Source: Microcaldota archaeon
Lineage (GTDB): Archaea; Micrarchaeota; Micrarchaeia; Norongarragalinales; Norongarragalinaceae
Length of the DNA stretch: 10,325 nt
Reading direction: 5' to 3'
NCBI GenBank assembly: GCA_018304285.1
Contig: JAGVWL010000020.1
Location: forward strand, 1-10,325
In this document: positions 6,267-10,325 of the stretch, piece after piece
Layout of the letters: each line of letters begins with the position of its first letter
Position numbering within the stretch: position 1 is the stretch's first letter
Position numbers and translations under genes: made by a program
Notes under the pieces: model-generated
What the model was told of the DNA's origin: nothing
The model's database searches: none
What the model saw: the letters and a program-made list of their open reading frames with translations, nothing else

Positions 6267-6497
6267 ATGGAAATTCCATTGTTCTGGTACAACCTTTTTT
6301 CCTTCCTGGCAGGCTTTGCCATCGCCTTGGCATTCGTCTGGAGCAAGCCCCGCAGCCTGTGGCTGCTGCTCGCACTTGCGATAGCGTTGTACGTGCTGTT
6401 CGGAATCTTCGCCGTCCCCGGGTTTTTCCTGGGCTTGGGGGCAAAGGCCCTTCTTTCCGGCAGGAAAAAAAACATTTTAAAAACACGGCGCAAGTAA
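6267..6497 (+). CDS. Small two-helix membrane protein of unknown function
   Basis: 76 residues from the ATG at 6267; the in-frame TTG at 6261 is less likely because the ATG sits at leaderless distance from the TATA-like box. Two transmembrane segments are visible: about residues 6-26 (FWYNLFSFLAGFAIALAFVW) and 31-58 (LWLLLALAIALYVLFGIFAV and the following GFFLGLG), joined by the basic loop SKPRS. The tail (SGRKKNILKTRRK) is strongly basic and by the positive-inside rule is cytosolic, as is the loop side to be decided. No motif identifies a function. The next gene's TATA-like box lies inside its last codons. Confidence 0.7.
   Translation: MEIPLFWYNLFSFLAGFAIALAFVWSKPRSLWLLLALAIALYVLFGIFAVPGFFLGLGAKALLSGRKKNILKTRRK
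6475..6483 (+). promoter_or_regulatory. TATA-like box upstream of the 6531 gene
   Basis: TTTTAAAAA lies in the last codons of the preceding gene. Transcription would begin near 6505, giving a short leader before the TTG at 6531. Confidence 0.35.
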
Positions 6498-6530
6498 TAT
6501 CTTCTGCCGTATTGCAAGGGATGTTGTTGG

Positions 6531-6843
6531 TTGGACGTTGCAAAAGTTCTTTTAGCCGCTTTTTTCTCTATTTTCGTTTTCAGTTCCTTCGGCTTCGCTT
6601 ACGCTTCAAACGCCTCGCTTTCGAATGTTGCGATAGGCTTGTCCAACAGCACGGACCCCGGCACCCACAGGAACGCCCGCTCCAACCGCAACACCTACAC
6701 CCGCGCCTACGTCTACTACACCTGCACCCACGCCCCAGCCTTCCTCTCCCGATTACACTATTTGGATAATAGGAATTTTGACCCTGGCGGCAATCGGCGG
6801 GCTGGTCTATTGGATTGCAACCCGCCCGAAGCAAGGACTGTAA
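6531..6843 (+). CDS. Small exported PT-linker protein with C-terminal anchor, frameshifted
   Basis: The first frame gives a good signal peptide (MDVAKVLLAAFFSIFVFSSF, cleavage near FAYA) and a short Ser/Asn-rich stretch ending NST at about 6653. From there the first frame turns into Arg/Tyr/His-rich nonsense, while the frame one base later reads TPAPTGTPAPTATPTPAPT, more PT linker, then a membrane helix (IWIIGILTLAAIGGLVYWIA) and TRPKQGL, stopping at 6841-6843. Dropping one G from ACGGACC (6651-6657) joins the two. The composite of about 103 residues makes biological sense: signal peptide, linker, anchor, with almost nothing folded between. The TTG start is the only in-frame candidate giving a clean signal peptide. 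The antiporter ATG follows one base after this stop, so the two are probably co-translated. Confidence 0.65.
6651..6660 (+). other. Probable one-base frameshift in the PT-linker gene
   Basis: Sensible protein passes from one frame to the next within ACGGACCCCG. The G/C runs here are plausible places for a sequencing or replication slip of one base. Confidence 0.6.
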
Positions 6844-6844
6844 A

Positions 6845-8203
6845 ATGATCAGGGAACGCGTTAGGGAAGCGCGCAGAAACGCAATGCCCATCGCAATAGG
6901 CATCATAGTCGTACTGGCGGTTTTGCTTTACCTGTCGGTAATACGCGCGAGTTTGTTCGGAGACGTTCCCGAGGAAAAAAGAATCTGGTTTGAAATCACG
7001 TTCTTGCTTTTGGCCGCGGTGCTCGCCGAACTTTTGGTCGTTTACTTGCGACAGCCCGTGGTGATGGTTTTGCTCTTGCTTGGAGTAGCCGTATCCCCTT
7101 CTTCAGTCTCGCTCGTTTGGCCTTTGCTCGTCGGATTCCTGAATTCCATATTCCCCATATTTCCGCAGCAACTGCCCCACTTGGTTTCGGCAGAAGGAGT
7201 GGTGAAAATCTTCGCGCAATTGGGTTCGATAATCCTGTTGTTCAAGATCGGACTGCATTCCGAAATCAAAAGCATTTTCAATTCGCGCAATTTCGTAGTT
7301 GCAATCCTGGGCGTGATCGTCCCGTTCTTGGGCGGTTATTACTATGCCGTTCTTACTGGAGAAAGTTTCTTTTACGCCGTGTTTCTCGGCGCGGCTTTGA
7401 CTGCGACGAGCGTGGGCGTTACCGTCGCTGTGCTGCAAGAGCTCAAACTTTTGGAAAAAGAATTCGCGAAAACCCTGCTGGGAGCGGCGGTCATAGACGA
7501 CATTCTCGCGCTGCTCGTGCTGTCCATGGTCCAGCACATTCCCAACGGCTTTACTGCCGAAGCGCTCAGCCCCTTGCTGAACATAATATTCATAGCATTC
7601 ATTTTCGTTGCCGGAGGCATTTTCGCCGGGCAGTGGATAGTGAGAAAGCATTTCGACAAAATAAAGGAAGACAAGCTTTCCCAACGCACCCTGCTTTCCA
7701 TACTCGCGTTCATGCTTTTCTACGCTTACGCCGCCGAGTTCATAGGCTTGAGCGCGATAGTCGGCGCTTTCATCGCAGGCGTCACGCTCAATTATTCCAA
7801 GATCGTCGAGAAAATATTCGAAGCATTCTTTCCCCTCGAAGCGTTCTTCACGCCGTTATTCTTCATTTCCCTCGGAATGTTTGTGGACATCAGGACTCTC
7901 GGCCAAAACTTCATTCCCATTCTTGCAATAACTGCAATCGCAATATTGACTAAGGTGGTCGGATGCGGCTTGGGCGCCAAGATTTTCGGCGCGTCGAGGA
8001 AAGAAACGCTTTTGGTAGGGTTCGGCATGGTGCCGAGGGGCGAAATAGCTTTGATTATAGGCTTGTTCGGCTTGACGGCGTTGGGGCCGGACGGCAGCCC
8101 GCTGCTGACCGCCGCGCAATACTCGATAATTTCCGCAATGGCGTTCCTTACGACGATAATCGTGCCGTTGGGATTGCAAAGGCTGATCGCTTCCAAAGCG
8201 TGA
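6845..8203 (+). CDS. CPA2-family Na+/H+ antiporter (sodium/hydrogen exchanger)
   Basis: 452 residues, nearly all transmembrane, with the Na+/H+ exchanger fold of the NapA/KefB group. The ion-binding double aspartate is intact in AAVIDDILALLVLS (Asp218-Asp219), which is the pattern of electrogenic exchangers. The GAALTATSVGVTV segment (unwound helix 4 equivalent) and GMVPRGEIALIIG (Pro397-Arg398-Gly399-Glu400) are also characteristic. There is no C-terminal RCK/TrkA-N domain; the protein ends soon after the last helix (LQRLIASKA), so it is not a full Kef-type channel. An extra N-terminal helix (residues 14-33) precedes the core. It exchanges Na+ or another monovalent cation for H+ across the membrane. 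The start at 6845 overlaps the previous gene's end region, with AAGGA seven bases upstream, implying translational coupling. Confidence 0.92.
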   Translation: MIRERVREARRNAMPIAIGIIVVLAVLLYLSVIRASLFGDVPEEKRIWFEITFLLLAAVLAELLVVYLRQPVVMVLLLLGVAVSPSSVSLVWPLLVGFLNSIFPIFPQQLPHLVSAEGVVKIFAQLGSIILLFKIGLHSEIKSIFNSRNFVVAILGVIVPFLGGYYYAVLTGESFFYAVFLGAALTATSVGVTVAVLQELKLLEKEFAKTLLGAAVIDDILALLVLSMVQHIPNGFTAEALSPLLNIIFIAFIFVAGGIFAGQWIVRKHFDKIKEDKLSQRTLLSILAFMLFYAYAAEFIGLSAIVGAFIAGVTLNYSKIVEKIFEAFFPLEAFFTPLFFISLGMFVDIRTLGQNFIPILAITAIAILTKVVGCGLGAKIFGASRKETLLVGFGMVPRGEIALIIGLFGLTALGPDGSPLLTAAQYSIISAMAFLTTIIVPLGLQRLIASKA

Positions 8204-8208
8204 ATCTT

Positions 8209-8241
8209 AAATTACCTACGCCTTTAGGCGTTAGGTAATTT
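8209..8241 (+). other. Imperfect 14-base-pair hairpin after the antiporter gene
   Basis: AAATTACCTACGCC (8209-8222), loop TTTA, and GGCGTTAGGTAATTT (8227-8241) pair along their length with one bulged T. It begins five bases after the stop codon. No T-tract follows, so 3'-end protection or a DNA-binding site is as likely as termination. Confidence 0.5.
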
Positions 8242-8328
8242 GATGGATAAGGTTGGTTTTCCGTGGCGACAGGGATTAAAAAAAACCTGGCGAAAAAAGG
8301 CTTCTGTTCACAGACAAGGGCTGAATTC

Positions 8329-8337
8329 AAGGGGGAA
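8329..8337 (+). promoter_or_regulatory. Purine-rich ribosome-binding site before GTG 8341
   Basis: AAGGGGGAA lies three to four bases before the GTG at 8341. It favours that start over the GTG at 8263, which would add 26 residues lying partly in the promoter region. Confidence 0.45.
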
Positions 8338-8340
8338 TGC

Positions 8341-9603
8341 GTGGGATTATTCGACTGGATGCACGGGGTTTTGGGGCGGACAGCTAAAAACGAAGAGAAA
8401 GCGCTACCGCGGGAATCGCTGCGCGGGAGAAGGGAATTCAGCATCGAGGGGCTAGAGAGGGATCTCGAACTCGCGAAAAAGCGCGAGCTTGACGTTTCGG
8501 GAAAGCCGCAGTCGATACTTAGCGACATCCAATACCAGCTCGGTGAACTGAAGCTGTTGGCGAAGAAGATTAAAGCGAGAACCACAGACCCCCAGGCGAC
8601 TCACGCGGCCATTCGCGAGTCGATGCGGAAGAACTTCGTCGAAAGGACGCTCCTGCTAGACCCGCCTGAAATGCCGCGGCAGCTGGACTACCGCGCTCTT
8701 GCCGAGTACCACGCGCGACTCCTCAAGTTTTTGGAGAAGGCGACGAAAAACGTCAGCGACAACCGCTACCTCTTCCACTTTTTCAGCGAGGACATGAAGG
8801 CATTCGCGTACGTGGTAAAAGTTCTTTGCGCGCAGGCCGACGAGCTCGAAAGCGTCTTGAGGGAAAAGGCCGGTGCCGCAAGTGCTTACGCAGAATTAGA
8901 GGGGATGCTGAAGGCGATCGGCGAGAGGCAGGCAGCGCAGGCGAAGTTAGAGGAACTTTTGCGGGAGGAAACGGCAGCATTGCAAGAATTGGAGAACGCG
9001 GCGGAAAAGGCGGAGGACAGTCCGCTGGAAACGCAGCTAGCAGAATTGGGGCTTAAGGAGGCTCAGCTTGTTGCACGAAGGTCAGAACTCCGCGCTAAAA
9101 CAGCCGATGCGTTCGGTCCCCTGAAACGTTTGCTACGAAAATACGCGCACGACGCGCCCAAGAAAGACAAGGTGCTTGCCCAAAAATACGCCGACGACGC
9201 CACGAAGGCGCTTTTCGAATCGGGAGATGCGGGCGAGTGCAAAACGCTTTTCTCGCGCTTGCATGAATTCACTGCAAAAGAAGGCGGTGACGTGAAACTC
9301 GCCGTTTCACATTTTCCCACTGAAACAGCGCTTGCCGGCATGCTGGGGGAACACGCGCATCTTGCAGGACAGATAGATGAAGTGAGGGAAAAAAAACGCA
9401 GCTTGCAGGCAATGAATGCCGAGCGGGACGCAAGAAGGGAGGAAGCAAAGCGGTTGGTGGAAAGCGTCGAGCGCCTCAAGGCAAGAATACGCGAGGAACG
9501 CGCAGAGCGGGAATTAAAGCTTGCTGGGATTGAGAAGAAGGCAGGCGTGCTGCTGCAGTGGGGGGATGAACGCAGACCTATAGCGAAAAGCGAGAGTGAT
9601 TGA
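8341..9603 (+). CDS. Helical, coiled-coil protein of unknown function, 420 residues
   Basis: From the GTG at 8341 the N-terminus is MGLFDWMHGVLGR, a short amphipathic helix that could touch the membrane; this fits better than the longer GTG 8263 start. The body is almost entirely charged helix: coiled-coil stretches at about residues 34-80, 162-255 (Glu/Ala/Leu-rich) and 338-400 (Glu/Arg-rich). Between them lies a more globular part, about 95-160, with aromatic residues (NRYLFHFFSEDMKAFAYVV), and another at about 256-330. There is no Walker motif, signal peptide or transmembrane segment, so it is not an SMC ATPase. The N-terminal amphipathic helix followed by a long coiled coil loosely recalls membrane-associated scaffolds such as the PspA group, but no homology is claimed. 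Alternating acidic and basic heptads suggest oligomerisation. Function unknown; it lies upstream of scpA on the same strand. Confidence 0.75.
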   Translation: MGLFDWMHGVLGRTAKNEEKALPRESLRGRREFSIEGLERDLELAKKRELDVSGKPQSILSDIQYQLGELKLLAKKIKARTTDPQATHAAIRESMRKNFVERTLLLDPPEMPRQLDYRALAEYHARLLKFLEKATKNVSDNRYLFHFFSEDMKAFAYVVKVLCAQADELESVLREKAGAASAYAELEGMLKAIGERQAAQAKLEELLREETAALQELENAAEKAEDSPLETQLAELGLKEAQLVARRSELRAKTADAFGPLKRLLRKYAHDAPKKDKVLAQKYADDATKALFESGDAGECKTLFSRLHEFTAKEGGDVKLAVSHFPTETALAGMLGEHAHLAGQIDEVREKKRSLQAMNAERDARREEAKRLVESVERLKARIREERAERELKLAGIEKKAGVLLQWGDERRPIAKSESD

Positions 9604-9674
9604 ACTTTCGGCAGCTTTTCGCTAGTTGCAGAAGGCAAGAAGAAAGTTCAAATAATTTTGCCTTCCGCTATAGG
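9577..9674 (+). repeat. Nest of interleaved inverted repeats across the stop codon
   Basis: Four perfect inverted-repeat pairs lie within 98 bases: CCTATAGCG 9577-9585 with 9666-9674; TAGCGAAAAGC 9581-9591 with 9614-9624; TGAACTTTC 9601-9609 with 9642-9650; GAAGGCAA 9631-9638 with 9658-9665. The last two pairs cross (pseudoknot order), and the second pair overlaps the first, so two exclusive folds are possible. The stop codon at 9601-9603 lies inside one arm. Confidence 0.55.
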
Positions 9675-9715
9675 CTAGGAGCATAGAAGCGAACAAATCG
9701 GATCCGAATAAGCTT

Positions 9716-9791
9716 TGCTAAATAACCCAGTTGTTTAGCAGAGTTTATTAGCACAAAAGAGGATTTTTTAGCACGGCGAGCTTTCTTAGCA
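9716..9791. repeat. Cluster of TTAGCA hexamers upstream of scpA
   Basis: TTAGCA occurs at 9735-9740, 9748-9753, 9768-9773 and 9786-9791, with an inverted copy TGCTAA at 9716-9721. Starts of the direct copies are 13, 20 and 18 bases apart. The middle two extend to TTAGCAC. The cluster ends about 20 bases before the likely scpA promoter. Confidence 0.4.
9717..9739 (+). other. Hairpin GCTAAATAAC/GTTGTTTAGC
   Basis: Ten base pairs with one G-U and loop CCA. It shares its ends with the TTAGCA repeat cluster that follows. Confidence 0.4.
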
Positions 9792-9811
9792 AAAAGCCTA
9801 TAAGGGCAAAA

Positions 9812-9821
9812 CGTTTTTATT
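9812..9821 (+). promoter_or_regulatory. TATA-like box of scpA
   Basis: CGTTTTTATT would start transcription near 9843 and give a leader of about 27 bases with a modest GAAGTGA ribosome-binding site at 9856-9862. CTTTTTACA at 9829-9837 is a second possible box. Confidence 0.4.
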
Positions 9822-9869
9822 CCCTTTTTCTTTTTACAATACACCCACCAGTAAAGAAGTGAATTCGAA

Positions 9870-10325
9870 ATGGATTTAATGGAAATGGTAGTGCAACCCA
9901 CGTGGAGAGAGTTCCTAGTCGACTTAGTGCAATCGGAAAAAATGGACCCGTGGGACATCGACTTGTGCGAAGTCGCCGACAAGTGCATCGAACGCGTCAA
10001 AAACTGGGAATCCATGGATTTGCACATTCCCGCCAACGTCATTCTAGCTTCTTCGCTATTGCTCCGCTTCAAGGCCGACGCCCTCGAGTGGAAGCCTCTT
10101 GAAGAATATACCGTGGAAGAAGAGCCGGTAATGCTCATTCAGGAAGACTTGCCCGAATTGATTTTGAAGCCCAACCGCCCTCGCGCCAGGCGCGTTACCC
10201 TGCAAGAGCTCATGACTGCAGTGGAAAGCGTCATGAAGTCCGGCAGGCGCGTGCAGCGCATTATTCCCTCGCCCATCGCTTTGAACGTCCAGCTTCCTCC
10301 CAAGACTATGGGAGAACGGATTTCT
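9870..10325 (+). CDS. scpA: Segregation and condensation protein A (ScpA), 3' end beyond window
   Basis: Open from the ATG at 9870 to the window edge, 152 codons without a stop. Family landmarks of the N-terminal SMC-head-binding part are clear: LVDLVQSEKMDPWDIDLCEV (residues 17-36) and LHIPANVILASSLLLRFKAD (51-70), which correspond to the helices that pack on the SMC neck. An acidic linker follows (VEEEPVMLIQED), then RPRARRVTLQELMTAVESVM, the usual path to the C-terminal winged helix, which lies past the edge. ScpA is the kleisin subunit that bridges an SMC dimer in chromosome organisation. scpB and smc are not in the window. Alternative ATGs at 9879 and 9885 would shorten it by three or five residues. 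Confidence 0.88.
   Translation, partial: MDLMEMVVQPTWREFLVDLVQSEKMDPWDIDLCEVADKCIERVKNWESMDLHIPANVILASSLLLRFKADALEWKPLEEYTVEEEPVMLIQEDLPELILKPNRPRARRVTLQELMTAVESVMKSGRRVQRIIPSPIALNVQLPPKTMGERIS

Noticed and set aside
6194..6769. 191-codon open frame covering two small genes
   Set aside because: It begins in the terminator hairpin and covers two other frames that show clear signal peptide and membrane segments; repetitive Pro/His/Arg tail from the PT linker read out of frame.
7117..7953. 278-codon open frame inside the antiporter gene
   Set aside because: The composition is Arg/His-rich nonsense and the antiporter frame in the same bases is strongly conserved in character.
6845..8203. Kef-type potassium efflux protein
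   Set aside because: The C-terminal nucleotide-binding RCK domain is absent and the double aspartate fits a Na+/H+ exchanger.
9716..9791. CRISPR-like array
   Set aside because: The repeats are only six bases, unevenly spaced and without spacers of constant length.

Overview
This looks like a stretch of an archaeal chromosome. Several genes have an A/T-rich TATA-like box 26-30 bases before the start codon and no room for a leader, as in leaderless archaeal transcripts. Others carry clear GGAGG or GAGGTGA ribosome-binding sites. The mix of compact genes, threonine/proline-linked surface proteins, a CuA-type lipoprotein, a CPA2 antiporter and an ScpA-type condensin subunit would suit a DPANN-like lineage (Diapherotrites/Micrarchaeota-type). 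That lineage placement is inference and weak. There is no sign of a phage, insertion sequence, CRISPR array or tRNA.

Layout: glyA (49-1318) heads the window but its frame is broken by what looks like a 14-base internal deletion. A small basic protein of unknown function (1384-1767) and a 690-residue surface protein built of repeated Ig-like sandwiches with a C-terminal membrane anchor (1806-3878) follow, each behind a leaderless-type promoter. Converging on them is an unrecognised 309-residue minus-strand gene (3932-4861). A divergent promoter region separates it from a lipoprotein carrying a complete CuA copper motif (5043-5534). A roughly 300-base non-coding stretch with two tandem hairpins and a structured leader then precedes a four-helix membrane protein (5837-6187), which ends at a textbook hairpin plus T-tract.

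Next come a two-helix small membrane protein (6267-6497), a small signal-peptide/PT-linker/anchor protein with a one-base frame break (6531-6843) and, almost abutting it, a CPA2-type Na+/H+ antiporter (6845-8203). A hairpin separates this from a 420-residue helical, coiled-coil protein of unknown function (8341-9603). The 266 bases after it hold interleaved inverted repeats and a cluster of TTAGCA hexamers. The window ends inside scpA (9870 onward).

Functionally the centre is envelope biology: surface display, copper/electron transfer and ion exchange. The flanks are one-carbon metabolism (GlyA) and chromosome organisation (ScpA). No complete novel multi-gene system is evident. The most unusual signals are the pseudoknot-capable repeat nest at 9577-9674, the hairpin-plus-T5 leader before the CuA lipoprotein, and the two broken reading frames, which could be real or assembly errors.
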